Below are positions 1 to 10,675 of a stretch of DNA of 64,000 nucleotides, in pieces. Under the pieces are notes generated by a model that was not told the origin of the DNA, did not search any database, and saw only the letters and a list, made by a program, of their open reading frames with translations. The DNA comes from Pedobacter gandavensis (GTDB lineage Bacteria > Bacteroidota > Bacteroidia > Sphingobacteriales > Sphingobacteriaceae). The DNA is taken from positions 496,001 to 560,000 of the forward strand of contig NZ_WNXC01000001.1 of assembly GCF_014172405.1 (NCBI RefSeq). Reading direction: 5' to 3'. The stretch's first letter is position 1; the number at the start of each line of letters is the position of its first letter. Position numbers and translations under genes: made by a program.

Positions 1-2246
1 ACATGAACCACGTATTGGATAAAGCTGGATACCGCTTGTTCCAGGCCAGTTTTGATGACGATGAGAAAGGAACAGTCCTTTCTGTAAATCATGATGAAAC
101 AGGTACAAACGTGACTTATATCGGTTATACTTTATTATTCCTTGGGATGTTCGTTACTTTATTTTGGAAAGGAACGCATTTCTCTAAACTAAACGAACAG
201 TTGAGAACAATCTCTAAATCAGCAAAATCAAAATCACTTTTACTGGCACTTTTATTCCTTCCTTTAGGTGCAGCGTTTAGTCAGAAGATTGATATGCATG
301 GCAAAAATGGTTCTACTGCCATTCCAGGTCTTGTAAAACCACAGATGCAAATGCCAGCAGACGACGGCCACAATCATGCACCTGGCGATGGTCACAACCA
401 TGCAGCAGACGACGGTCATAACCATGCTCCCGGTGATGGTCACAATCACACAGCAGATGACGGTCATAATCACGCTCCTGGTGATGGTCATGATCATGCC
501 GCTGAAGCCCCTGGAACTACTGCTCAGGCACACAACCATGAACAACCAAGTAAAGCAGAAATGCAAATGTTACTTTCTGCAAAATCTGTAGATCCAGTTC
601 AGTTTGCATCTTCTATAAAAATTGATGTGGCGCATGCCGATAAATTCGGTCATTTGCTGGTACAAAATATCGACGGAAGGGTGGAGCCAATCAATACGAT
701 GGCCTTAGAAATTCTGAGAAAACTGCACCGTAAAGACCGTTTCCACAGCTTAAATGCCAACCAGTTTTTCCTTTCGGTTTCAACTACGCCTTTCCTATGG
801 GTAAATGTTCCACTGATTAAAATCGGAGCAAAAGGTGGCCCAGAGTTACTTAAAGCAGTAAAAGCGAACGAAGAAGGTTATACCTCCATGATTAACCTAT
901 TAAAGGTAGGCGAGGATGGAACGCTACAGTTTATCCTGAAAGATGATTATTCGAAAGCTTTTGCTAAGAAACCAGCAGAGCAAAATAACTACGATAAAGA
1001 GATTATTGATCTGAATGATAAATTACAGGCGATGCAATCACTGATCAATGGTCAATATTTGCGTATTTTCCCGATTCAAGGTGATGCAAATAATACTTGG
1101 ATTGCGATGCCTTCTGCAGTCCCAGGCTCTGCCTTGGTAGGTGAACTAAACCCAATTGATCGTTATGCTAAAAGTATCAAAGACGGTCAGCAGACTGGAA
1201 ACTGGGATGCAGCCAATACTGCTTTAGATCAGATCAAAGATATTCAATTGAAATTCGGTAAAGAGGTGATGCCTTCAGACTCGAAAGTGTTCTGGGAAGT
1301 GAGCTACAACTCATGGAATCTATTCCTAAACTTGATGATTACTTATGCCATGTTAGGTGCTGTAATTCTAGGATTGGCATTCTTTAAGCTGTTCAAAAAC
1401 TCTAAAACACTGGATAAACTAGTGACGTTTGTGTTGATCTTAATCAGTATCGCGGCATTCCTTCAAGGTTTTGGTTTAGGGATAAGATGGTATATTTCTG
1501 GCCATGAGCCATGGAGCAATGGTTATGAAGCCGTTTTGTTCATCAGCTGGATCGGGGTACTTTCCGGATTGGGAATGTATAGAAATAGCAATGCCTTTAT
1601 TCCTGCTGCGGGTTGTTTAATCGCCGTGATCTTAATGGGATTTGCACATGGTGGATCACAGATGAATCCACAGATTACGCCATTGGTTCCAGTGCTTAAA
1701 TCTTACTGGTTGATGATTCACGTCGCAATTATTACCTCTAGTTATGGTTTCTTCGGGCTAAGTGCCTTAATGGGAACTGTAGTCTTAATTTTATACATAA
1801 TTGACAATAACAAGATCTCTGCGAAAGTGAAATCTTCCATCACAGAATTGACTATAGTGAACGAGATGTCTTTAACCGTTGGATTGTTCTTACTTACAGT
1901 AGGTACTTTCTTGGGTGGTATCTGGGCTAATGAAAGCTGGGGGCGTTACTGGAGCTGGGATCCTAAAGAAACCTGGGCTTTTATCTCTGTGATCGTTTAT
2001 GCTTTCGTTTTACACGTTCGCTTGATTCCAGGTTTAAGAACTAAATACCTGTTCAATTTACTGTCGTTGTTGAGCTTCTCGACAATTATCATGACGTATT
2101 TTGGGGTGAATTACTACCTAACCGGACTGCATTCTTATGCACAAGGTGATCCTGTACCAATTCCATCATGGGTTTATGTGACCGTAGGTGTGGTTTTTGT
2201 CCTGGCATTTATCTCTTACAGAAGATTTAAAATGCGCAGTAAGTAA
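1..2246 (+). CDS. ccsA: Cytochrome c biogenesis protein, ResB/CcsA fusion (3' part)
   Basis: Partial: the frame is open to the left edge, and the first visible Met (base 3) lies inside the C-terminal part of a ResB domain, so roughly 300 N-terminal residues are missing by comparison with Bacteroidota CcsBA fusions of about 1,050 aa. The protein is a System II haem exporter and cytochrome c synthase in the inner membrane. Visible parts: a ResB-type transmembrane helix at about residues 39-56, a second hydrophobic segment at 77-93, a His-rich tandem repeat (about 119-166), a soluble region, then about eight helices from residue 440 on. The CcsA haem-handling WWD motif is intact (W641, WGRYWSWD 646-653). 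Candidate haem-ligand histidines lie in SGHEPWSNGYE before the motif and GLHSY after it. Family assignment is firm; the role of the His repeat is unknown. Confidence 0.93.
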   Translation, partial: MNHVLDKAGYRLFQASFDDDEKGTVLSVNHDETGTNVTYIGYTLLFLGMFVTLFWKGTHFSKLNEQLRTISKSAKSKSLLLALLFLPLGAAFSQKIDMHGKNGSTAIPGLVKPQMQMPADDGHNHAPGDGHNHAADDGHNHAPGDGHNHTADDGHNHAPGDGHDHAAEAPGTTAQAHNHEQPSKAEMQMLLSAKSVDPVQFASSIKIDVAHADKFGHLLVQNIDGRVEPINTMALEILRKLHRKDRFHSLNANQFFLSVSTTPFLWVNVPLIKIGAKGGPELLKAVKANEEGYTSMINLLKVGEDGTLQFILKDDYSKAFAKKPAEQNNYDKEIIDLNDKLQAMQSLINGQYLRIFPIQGDANNTWIAMPSAVPGSALVGELNPIDRYAKSIKDGQQTGNWDAANTALDQIKDIQLKFGKEVMPSDSKVFWEVSYNSWNLFLNLMITYAMLGAVILGLAFFKLFKNSKTLDKLVTFVLILISIAAFLQGFGLGIRWYISGHEPWSNGYEAVLFISWIGVLSGLGMYRNSNAFIPAAGCLIAVILMGFAHGGSQMNPQITPLVPVLKSYWLMIHVAIITSSYGFFGLSALMGTVVLILYIIDNNKISAKVKSSITELTIVNEMSLTVGLFLLTVGTFLGGIWANESWGRYWSWDPKETWAFISVIVYAFVLHVRLIPGLRTKYLFNLLSLLSFSTIIMTYFGVNYYLTGLHSYAQGDPVPIPSWVYVTVGVVFVLAFISYRRFKMRSK
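357..500 (+). repeat. 48-bp tandem repeat encoding His-rich 16-mers (3 copies)
   Basis: Three consecutive 48-bp units each encode a 16-residue unit of the form ADDGHNHAPGDGHNHA, itself made of two 8-residue half-units. The last copy has GHDH and the second ends in T. Third codon positions vary between copies while the protein sequence is almost constant, which suggests selection on the protein. It lies in frame inside the cytochrome c biogenesis gene, between the second hydrophobic segment and the CcsA half. Confidence 0.9.
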
Positions 2247-2279
2247 TTTGATTGCGTTTTACAGCGCTACTATAAATAG

Positions 2280-2319
2280 AAATGGCCGTTATCACATCCT
2301 TGTGGTAACGGCCATTTTT
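2280..2319 (+). terminator. Rho-independent terminator after ccsA
   Basis: A 16-bp stem (2280-2295 with 2302-2317, one G-T pair) with a 6-nt loop is followed by a short T run. It lies 34 bp after the stop codon of the cytochrome c biogenesis gene. Confidence 0.85.
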
Positions 2320-2399
2320 ATTTCAAAAGCTTTTGTCCAAATTTGGGATTCAATTAAGGATGTGATAACATCCATTTTTATTAAGCAATCGTATGAATT

Positions 2400-2582
2400 T
2401 TAAATCCTTTTGAAAAGAATCAGCAGGACGCCAATAGAAACCAGCAACTGGATGCTGAAAAACAAAGTCTGAGCCTTCAATTGTGAATAGTCACGATTCT
2501 TGTAACAAGGAACCATAAGTCTGACTCTTTTGGATAGGATTACCAAAAAGAAAGCAATAAATAAAATGTTAATTAAATTCAT
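2400..2582 (-). CDS. Small hypothetical membrane protein
   Basis: A 60-residue frame starting MNLINILF; a longer start at 2636 adds 18 residues. I prefer the inner Met because it directly begins a hydrophobic helix (about residues 2-16). A second helix covers about 40-58, with a basic, polar linker (SKRVRL..CYKNRDYSQ) between them, giving a two-helix hairpin topology. I do not recognise a family. It sits between two strong terminators (2280-2319 and 2654-2698), so it would be transcribed alone. No clear ribosome binding site is visible. Reality as a gene is uncertain, but the amino acid pattern is typical of small inner-membrane proteins. Confidence 0.4.
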   Translation of the reverse strand: MNLINILFIAFFLVILSKRVRLMVPCYKNRDYSQLKAQTLFFSIQLLVSIGVLLILFKRI

Positions 2583-2653
2583 ATCAATTCTGATCTGCTG
2601 TGTGAAGACATAACCCAAAGGAAACAGTATATGCAATATAAACTTTTTTTTAA

Positions 2654-2698
2654 TTAAAAAAACCAGGCTAAACGGGTAATTATCCGTTTAGCCTGGTT
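2654..2698 (-). terminator. Terminator after aldo/keto reductase
   Basis: A 15-bp perfect stem (2661-2675 with 2684-2698), extendable through the loop, is followed on the minus strand by a run of seven to eight T (2654-2660). It lies 34 bp downstream of the aldo/keto reductase stop codon. Confidence 0.85.
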
Positions 2699-2732
2699 CA
2701 TTCTGAGCTAATAATGTAGCTGAATTATCCTA

Positions 2733-3716
2733 TTATAATTTTCTCAGTTCCCCATCAATAAAACTCAACTCTTCCGCACTTAAATCAAGACTCATCGCCT
2801 GCGCATTAGAAATCGCTTGTTCAGCATTTCTTGCACCAGCCAATACAATCGTAATCCCTTTTTGCAAAGTCGTCCAACGTAAGGCCAGTTGTGCCAGACT
2901 TGCGTTTTTTTCCTCCGCAATCGGACGAATACTTTCCAGGAATGTTTTCACTTTTTCCAGATCAAACTGACCGAAATATCCATTTCTATGGTCATCAGCC
3001 TTCAGTTTTTCATTTTGGAAATACTTGCCTGAAAGCAAACCTCTTTCCATCGGACTGTAAACAATAATGCCAATGTTGTTTTCTACAGTATAAGGCACCA
3101 GGTCCTTTTCGATACTGCGGTTCAGCATACTGTAAGCCACTTGATTTGCTGCCGGAACAAATGTGTTTCCTGCTTCTTTCAATTGATCTAAGCTATAGTT
3201 TGAAACTGCCGCTGCACGGACCTTTCCTTGCTGGATTAAGCTTTCCATCGCCTCCATCGTTTCATCAATAGGAGTGCTTGCATCCGGCCAGTGTTGCTGG
3301 ATTAAATCGATATAATCCGTATCTAAACGTTTCAGACTCTCTTCAACTTCTTTAATGATGTTCGCTTTTGAAGCTAATTTATAGATAGCTACATTCTTTC
3401 CATCTACCGGTAGATCGAAAAAATGTTCTCCTTTTCCTTGGTTACTGCCGTCCCAAACCAGACCGAATTTAGTTAACAACTGAACTTTAGTTCTGTCTTT
3501 TCCTTTTAAAGCTTGTCCGATTAGTTCTTCACTTAAGCCGAAACCGTAAAAAGGAGCGGTATCTAAAGTAGTTACGCCATGATCTAAAGACGCGTGAATC
3601 GCCTCAATTGAATCTTTCTGATCATTTCCTGCCCACATTGTACCACCAATCGCGAATGCGCCATAAGTTATGGTAGACAATTCCAAAGCTGTATTTCCTA
3701 ATTTTCTATATTCCAT
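2733..3716 (-). CDS. Aldo/keto reductase
   Basis: NAD(P)H-dependent reductase of aldehydes or ketones with a TIM-barrel fold. The start MEYRKLGNTALELS is chosen because it begins the conserved first strand; the frame opens 12 residues earlier at 3752 with non-conserved sequence. From this start the protein has 327 residues, usual for the family. The catalytic tetrad is visible: D52 and Y57 (DTAPFYG), K83 (LTKFG) and H142 (IQQHW). A C-terminal cofactor segment (PMERGLLSGKY, then VLAGARNAEQ) is present. It is divergent from an AraC-family regulator, with an SDR gene beyond, which suggests a regulated carbonyl-reduction or detoxification group. The physiological substrate is not predictable from sequence. 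Confidence 0.92.
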   Translation of the reverse strand: MEYRKLGNTALELSTITYGAFAIGGTMWAGNDQKDSIEAIHASLDHGVTTLDTAPFYGFGLSEELIGQALKGKDRTKVQLLTKFGLVWDGSNQGKGEHFFDLPVDGKNVAIYKLASKANIIKEVEESLKRLDTDYIDLIQQHWPDASTPIDETMEAMESLIQQGKVRAAAVSNYSLDQLKEAGNTFVPAANQVAYSMLNRSIEKDLVPYTVENNIGIIVYSPMERGLLSGKYFQNEKLKADDHRNGYFGQFDLEKVKTFLESIRPIAEEKNASLAQLALRWTTLQKGITIVLAGARNAEQAISNAQAMSLDLSAEELSFIDGELRKL

Positions 3717-4017
3717 TTTGTTAATTATTATTGAAGGCACAAAAGTCCTCAATATTGAACTATCCTCAAAATAACATAACTTCTAGCTTTCTATAATTTA
3801 AATGATAGTAACTGGTTAATGCATGCGATTTTTTCCATGGCTCCGCCTGAAGACCAAGAAAAGACTAGGTTAGTCAATGGATACTTTTCCCTAAAATCAG
3901 GTAAATCCAACTAATTTAAGTTTCTCCACTGTTTTAGTGGAAGGTGCTGACAAGATTAACGTTTTCTACCGATTAAATAGATCAAAACGACTATTTTAGC
4001 AAAAAATTAAGGGTTAT
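3717..4017. other. Divergent intergenic region AKR / AraC regulator
   Basis: Holds 301 bp without a convincing gene. It should contain promoters for both flanking genes. I see an inverted repeat TCCACT-5nt-AGTGGA (3925-3930 with 3936-3941), which is a possible operator, and a near-match to the -7 box (TATTTTAG, one mismatch) about 30 bp before the regulator start. No strict TAnnTTTG box was found on either strand. Confidence 0.4.
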
Positions 4018-4944
4018 ATGCAACAAAAGGAAGCGATATCAAAAGATCTGGCAGATTTGTACAAATTGATGGGCTTACCTTTGGATTCAGTTCAGCGCAA
4101 ATCTGGCTTTACCATACATGCTTTAACAGAAACCTTCAAAGACTTGCCTTTTAAATCTATCGCTTACCGACCTGATTATTTTAGCTTCGTATTTCTGAAG
4201 GATGCCAGAGGAAGTTATGTCATCGATGAAATGTCATTTGTGGTCAATCCAGGAACGATTTATTTCACCAATCCAGGTAATTACAGAAGCTTTGAGTGGA
4301 CTGAAATCAGAGATGCTTATTTGATTACTTTTAATGAATCCTTCCTGAAGACCAATGTCCAGTCCAACGTATTTGAGGATTTTTCTTTCTTACTGACAGA
4401 AACTGTCCAGCCGAAGCAATTACCACCGGAACAATTTGCTGAAATTGAACTGCTTTACCAATTGATTTATAAAGAACACTTGGGAGATTCCCCATATAAG
4501 AACAAGATTATTGGCAACCTGTTCGTTGCCTTGTTGTTGAAAATAAAGGAATACTTTTGGCAGGATTATAACCCCATTCAAGAAGGAAGCCGTAATTCTT
4601 CCATTGTAAAAGCATTTAAGCAGAATCTGGAAGCACATTATCGGGCTTTAGGATCTACGAAAGAAAATGTGTTGTTGAGGGTACAAGATTATGCGGATTT
4701 ACAGCATTTACATGCCAATTATCTGAGTACGGTGATTAAAACCAAGACGGGGAAGACGGTCAGTACCTGGATTGCCGAGAAAACAATTGGAGAAGCAAAA
4801 TCTTTGTTGAAAAATTCCAAAGACTCCATCAAAGAGATTTCTTTTTTGCTGGGCTTTGCCGAGCCCGGTCATTTTAGTAGCTACTTTAAAAAACATACCC
4901 AACTTACGCCAATCGCTTATCGGAAGCAAAATCTTGCCCGCTAA
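4018..4944 (+). CDS. AraC-family transcriptional regulator
   Basis: 308 residues, starting at the first ATG after the promoter region. The N-terminal 150 residues resemble a cupin-like sensor domain (VVNPGTIYFTNPGNYRSFEW). The C-terminal 100 residues carry the double helix-turn-helix of AraC/XylS proteins: VQDYADLQHLHANYLSTVIK for the first helix pair, and IKEISFLLGFAEPGHFSSYFKKH followed by TPIAYRK for the second. It sits between a divergent aldo/keto reductase and a downstream SDR (104 bp away) and probably controls one or both in response to a small carbonyl or other toxic compound. The effector is unknown. Confidence 0.9.
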   Translation: MQQKEAISKDLADLYKLMGLPLDSVQRKSGFTIHALTETFKDLPFKSIAYRPDYFSFVFLKDARGSYVIDEMSFVVNPGTIYFTNPGNYRSFEWTEIRDAYLITFNESFLKTNVQSNVFEDFSFLLTETVQPKQLPPEQFAEIELLYQLIYKEHLGDSPYKNKIIGNLFVALLLKIKEYFWQDYNPIQEGSRNSSIVKAFKQNLEAHYRALGSTKENVLLRVQDYADLQHLHANYLSTVIKTKTGKTVSTWIAEKTIGEAKSLLKNSKDSIKEISFLLGFAEPGHFSSYFKKHTQLTPIAYRKQNLAR

Positions 4945-5048
4945 CCGACAAATCATTTTTTATCTTAGAATTGAGCAAGTCATTCTTTAATATGTGTAAT
5001 TTCTAAGCTCAGATTTAGCGGATCTTTGAATCATTAAATAAAGAAAAC

Positions 5049-5789
5049 ATGAGAACACTAAAAGATAAAGTAATTCTGGTCACTGGTGCATCAAGAGGTA
5101 TCGGAGCAAGTATCGCTGAAAAGCTGGCTACTGCAGGTGCTAAAATTATTGTCAACTATGCAGGAGGAAAGGAAGCGGCAGCGCAAACTGTTACGAAAAT
5201 CCAGGAGCAAGGTGGGGAGGCGATCGCAATTCAGGCAGATGTCAGTAATTCGGCAGCGGTTAAAACCATGTTCGATACTGCAATTGCCCATTATGGCAGA
5301 ATTGACGTATTGGTAAACAATGCAGGAATTATGATCACGAAATTGCTTAAGGACACCACAGACGAGGAGTTTGCAAAGCAGTTTGATGTCAATGTAAAAG
5401 GAACTTTCAATACGATGAGGGAAGCAGCAACGCGTTTAGCCGATCAGGGAAGTATCATTAACTTTTCTACTTCTGTAAACCGGATCATGTTGCCTGGATA
5501 TAGTACCTATGTAGCTACAAAAGCGGCAGTAGAACAGCTTACCCGTGTGTTCTCCAAAGAAGTTGGTGGTCGGGGGATTAATGTAAACTCCATTTCGCCC
5601 GGTCCAACAAATACGGAATTGTTTACGAATGGAAAACCTCAGGAGGTGATTGACCGTTTGGCTTCCCTTTCCGCTTTTAATCGTATCGGAGAACCAGAAG
5701 ATATCGCTCAGGTAGTGGTGTTCCTTGCCAGTGATGATGCGAAATGGATTACCGCACAAAATATTGGTGTTAATGGTGGCATGGCTTAA
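5049..5789 (+). CDS. SDR-family oxidoreductase (classical, 3-oxoacyl reductase-like)
   Basis: 246 residues, a typical classical short-chain dehydrogenase. The nucleotide-binding motif TGASRGIG is at 12-19, NNAG at 90-93, the catalytic Ser in the NFSTS stretch (about 140-142), and YxxxK at Y154/K158 (YVATK). The C-terminal PEDIAQVVVFLASD..WITAQNIGVNGG is typical of FabG-like SDRs. An arginine after the second strand region is absent (VNYAGGKE), so NAD versus NADP preference cannot be read clearly. It lies downstream of an AraC regulator that it may depend on. No thiolase or acyl carrier genes are nearby, so a fatty-acid role is unlikely. Confidence 0.92.
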   Translation: MRTLKDKVILVTGASRGIGASIAEKLATAGAKIIVNYAGGKEAAAQTVTKIQEQGGEAIAIQADVSNSAAVKTMFDTAIAHYGRIDVLVNNAGIMITKLLKDTTDEEFAKQFDVNVKGTFNTMREAATRLADQGSIINFSTSVNRIMLPGYSTYVATKAAVEQLTRVFSKEVGGRGINVNSISPGPTNTELFTNGKPQEVIDRLASLSAFNRIGEPEDIAQVVVFLASDDAKWITAQNIGVNGGMA

Positions 5790-5810
5790 TGCGTTTTAGT
5801 ATTAAGCCAT
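5781..5810. terminator. Possible bidirectional hairpin between SDR and GNAT genes
   Basis: A perfect 10-bp inverted repeat (5781-5790 with 5801-5810) overlaps the SDR stop codon and lies 8 bp from the end of the convergent GNAT gene. There is no T run, so terminator function is only likely from position. Confidence 0.35.
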
Positions 5811-5818
5811 GTTGATGA

Positions 5819-6262
5819 CTATTTCCACCAATTGTAATAATTGTGGTCTTGATCGAGCTCAAATCCGCATTTTGGATATAGTCTGTTCCCAATGATGTTT
5901 GTTTTTTCTGTTTCCAGTAATAATCCGCAAGCATCTGTTTCGTCGCAATAGGCTTTGCATTTGTCTAGGAGTGCAATGGAGAAGCCGCGTCCACGGTAGG
6001 CAGGATCAACAAACAAGTCGCTTAACAGCCATTGACGCTGTAAGGCTTTATAGTGAAACAATGGGTAGAGCTGTGCAAATCCAACAAATTTGTCTCCATG
6101 TTTAATTAAAAATGTAACGCTTTCTTGGTTTGTAATCCTTTCTTCAAGAAACTTTTTCCCTTTTTCTAATGCCGATTCTTGTCTGTAAAAAACACGGTAT
6201 TGATCAAATAATTCTGCAAATTCGTTCAAATGGGCTAGGCTCGCTTTTAATATTGTATTCAT
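5819..6262 (-). CDS. GNAT-family N-acetyltransferase
   Basis: 147 residues with the Gcn5-related fold. Strand 4 plus the acetyl-CoA pyrophosphate loop read LSDLFVDPAYRGRGFSIALL (motif RGRGFS), followed by LLLETEKTNIIGNRLYPKCGFELD, the usual C-terminal part in which a bound acyl-CoA and substrate meet. It probably acetylates a small amine or a protein N-terminus in the cytoplasm; the substrate is not predictable. It is convergent with the SDR gene and divergent from the large regulator that begins at 6533. Confidence 0.88.
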   Translation of the reverse strand: MNTILKASLAHLNEFAELFDQYRVFYRQESALEKGKKFLEERITNQESVTFLIKHGDKFVGFAQLYPLFHYKALQRQWLLSDLFVDPAYRGRGFSIALLDKCKAYCDETDACGLLLETEKTNIIGNRLYPKCGFELDQDHNYYNWWK

Positions 6263-6502
6263 GCGCTTAAAATTTAGTGGTGTTTAATTACGGCAAAGCT
6301 GGGTTATTTTAGGGCTAGCAATGGGGTCCAGTTTTTGATTAAACCATAGGGCCAGTTTAGGAAGGGAATCTGCGTTGCAGGTTTTTAATGAAATCAGATA
6401 GATACGAGAATGGCACCACTCAAAGAATTATCAATGGCCTATAAACACGTTTTCCAACGACAAGGGATATGGAATTTACTAGGTTTCTTAGCTGAATTTA
6501 GA

Positions 6503-6510
6503 TAGTTTTG
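6503..6510 (+). promoter_or_regulatory. -7 box for the DUF6377-type regulator
   Basis: TAGTTTTG matches the Bacteroidota consensus TAnnTTTG exactly. Transcription would start near 6517, about 16 nt before the TTG start at 6533, which supports that start codon. The first two bases also form part of the in-frame upstream stop codon TAG (6503-6505). No good -33 TTTG is seen. Confidence 0.5.
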
Positions 6511-6532
6511 CCCATTCCTATTTGCTTTAACC

Positions 6533-8215
6533 TTGTATCTTTTGAAATTGCTTAAACAAACTGTTCTGCTGTCTTTTCTGATCATCTTTGGGTTTTCTGG
6601 TTATGCTAAAAATGAGCGGAGCGGGAATTCTGGTTTAGACAGTTTATTAAAAGCGCTGGACCATGCCATTGAGCGGCGACAAACCTATACGGACAGGAGG
6701 GAAGCAGTCCTATCCGGACTCAAGCAGCAGCTGAAATCGCCTAATTTATCAAAAGAAGAAATATATACGCTCAACAGCAAAATTTATCAGGAATACAAAC
6801 CTTATCAAAGTGATTCTGCGATAAAATATGTCAATTACAACCTGGAAATTGCAAGCCTTCTTAAAGATCCCTCAAGAATTGCAGCGTCTAAGCTGCAACT
6901 TTCTGCACTTTATTCGATTGCTGGGATGTCTATGGACGCAGCTAGCTTATTGAGGAGTTTGCACTCAGATCAATTGACAACTGATCTGAAAATCGGTTAC
7001 TACCAGGCTTATAAAGATCTTTATAGTAATTTGGCCGCCTATCATAACGTCAATACCGATCTATATCGTAAATACAATGCAGCCTATAGAGATTCGCTGC
7101 TACAGATCTTACCGGCCTCTTCCAGGAATTATAAGGGGGTTTATGCAGAAAAGTTAAGCAGCTCTGGGGAATATAAAGCGGCAGAAAAACTTTTACTCGA
7201 ACTATTGGCAGGAGTGAAAACTAAAAATCACGAATACGCGATCTGGAGTTCAGCTTTAGGGATAGTCTATAGGAACGAAGGTGATACTTTGCTTCAACAA
7301 AAATACTTTGCATTGTCGGCCATTTCAGATCTACAGAATGCAATTAAGGAGAATACCTCTTTACAGGCATTGGCCATTTCGCTATATGAAACCGGGGATT
7401 TAGACCGTTCCTACCAATATATTAAGTGCTCCATGGAGGACGCGATTTTTTGTAATGCGCCATTACGTACCATCGTCATCTCCAAGATTTTTCCCATCAT
7501 TGATGTGGCCCACCAAACGAAAGAAAAACAACAAAGAACCCAATTGTTAATCTTGCTGGGCTTGATCAGTGTGCTTTCTGCAGGTTTAATAGCCGCGGTA
7601 GCTTACGTGATCAAGCAGATGAAAAAGTTGCAAAAGAGTCGGTTGGAATTACAAGGGGTAAACCACCTTTTAAAGAAACTGAACCAAGATTTACAAAGTA
7701 TAAATCAGCAGCTGACCAAGACAAACACCCAGCTCAGTGAAGCAAACCGAATTAAAGAAGAATACATCGGAAACTTCTTAGACCTTTGTTCCAACTATAT
7801 CAATAAGCTGGAAGATTATCGGAAAGGCCTCCATAAAAAAGCAACAACCGGAAATATAGATGCGCTTTTAAAAATGTTAAAGTCGACAGACCTGATGACT
7901 ACTGAACTTAAAGCGCTCTACAAAAATTTTGACGATACTTTCTTACACCTATATCCTGATTTCGTAACTGAGTTTAACAACCTGCTGTTAGCCGAAGAAC
8001 GTTTTGACCTTAAACCAGGGGAGTTAAATACAGAATTAAGGATGTATGCTTTGCTCAGATTGGGAATTCATGACAGTGCAAAGATTGCTGCTTTTCTTCG
8101 TTGTTCGATGAGTACCATTTACAATTACAGAACAAAAGTGAGGAATAAAGCGATCGTTCCAAGAGAGGATTTTGAGGATTATGTCAAAGAAATAGGCACA
8201 ATGTCTACATTTTAA
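6533..8215 (+). CDS. Membrane-anchored TPR/HTH regulator (DUF6377-like)
   Basis: 560 residues with a TTG start. There is no in-frame ATG between the upstream stop (6503) and the signal-like segment, so TTG at 6533 or 6542 must be used. Layout: signal or anchor helix (about 5-25), helical TPR-like region rich in tyrosines and leucines (about 60-330), one transmembrane helix (about 341-361, LLILLGLISVLSAGLIAAVAYV), a coiled coil (about 365-410), and a C-terminal helix-turn-helix (about 500-550; RLGIHDSAKIAAFLRCSMSTIYNYRTKVRNKA). This is the architecture I know from Bacteroidota DUF6377 proteins, thought to pass a periplasmic signal to a cytoplasmic DNA-binding domain. It lies just upstream of a GH97 gene that it probably controls. 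Function is inferred from architecture and position. Confidence 0.75.
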   Translation: MYLLKLLKQTVLLSFLIIFGFSGYAKNERSGNSGLDSLLKALDHAIERRQTYTDRREAVLSGLKQQLKSPNLSKEEIYTLNSKIYQEYKPYQSDSAIKYVNYNLEIASLLKDPSRIAASKLQLSALYSIAGMSMDAASLLRSLHSDQLTTDLKIGYYQAYKDLYSNLAAYHNVNTDLYRKYNAAYRDSLLQILPASSRNYKGVYAEKLSSSGEYKAAEKLLLELLAGVKTKNHEYAIWSSALGIVYRNEGDTLLQQKYFALSAISDLQNAIKENTSLQALAISLYETGDLDRSYQYIKCSMEDAIFCNAPLRTIVISKIFPIIDVAHQTKEKQQRTQLLILLGLISVLSAGLIAAVAYVIKQMKKLQKSRLELQGVNHLLKKLNQDLQSINQQLTKTNTQLSEANRIKEEYIGNFLDLCSNYINKLEDYRKGLHKKATTGNIDALLKMLKSTDLMTTELKALYKNFDDTFLHLYPDFVTEFNNLLLAEERFDLKPGELNTELRMYALLRLGIHDSAKIAAFLRCSMSTIYNYRTKVRNKAIVPREDFEDYVKEIGTMSTF

Positions 8216-8283
8216 GCAGGTGTTTCTGTTGTTAGTTGATTGGTTTTGAGTTTTTTAAATCAAAAATGGATCTACATTTTTAA

Positions 8284-10530
<2,247 letters not shown>

Positions 10531-10549
10531 TAGAAATTCATAAAAAACG

Positions 10550-10582
10550 AACCGTCTTTCCGTATGGAAGGGCGGTTTTTTT
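10550..10582 (+). terminator. Terminator after GH97
   Basis: A 12-bp stem with two G-T pairs (10550-10561 with 10566-10577) and a 4-nt loop is followed by a run of T (to 10582). Confidence 0.88.
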
Positions 10583-10675
10583 ATTCTACAATTTGGCCAT
10601 TGTGCTTATGGCTAATTCTTGGTATATTTAGATAACCCAATGTAAATAGATTATTGGTGGTTATCCCATTCGCCC

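Noticed and set aside
357..500. Regular 48-bp repeat as a possible CRISPR array
   Set aside because: Units are adjacent without spacers, in frame, and encode a His-rich peptide.
264..566. 100-residue minus-strand frame opposite the His-rich repeat
   Set aside because: It is the mirror of the repeat (low-complexity Met/Thr/Val), inside the cytochrome c biogenesis gene; no independent coding signs.
2188..2403. 71-residue plus-strand frame over the ccsA 3' end
   Set aside because: It runs through the terminator hairpin and is out of frame with ccsA; composition is not protein-like.
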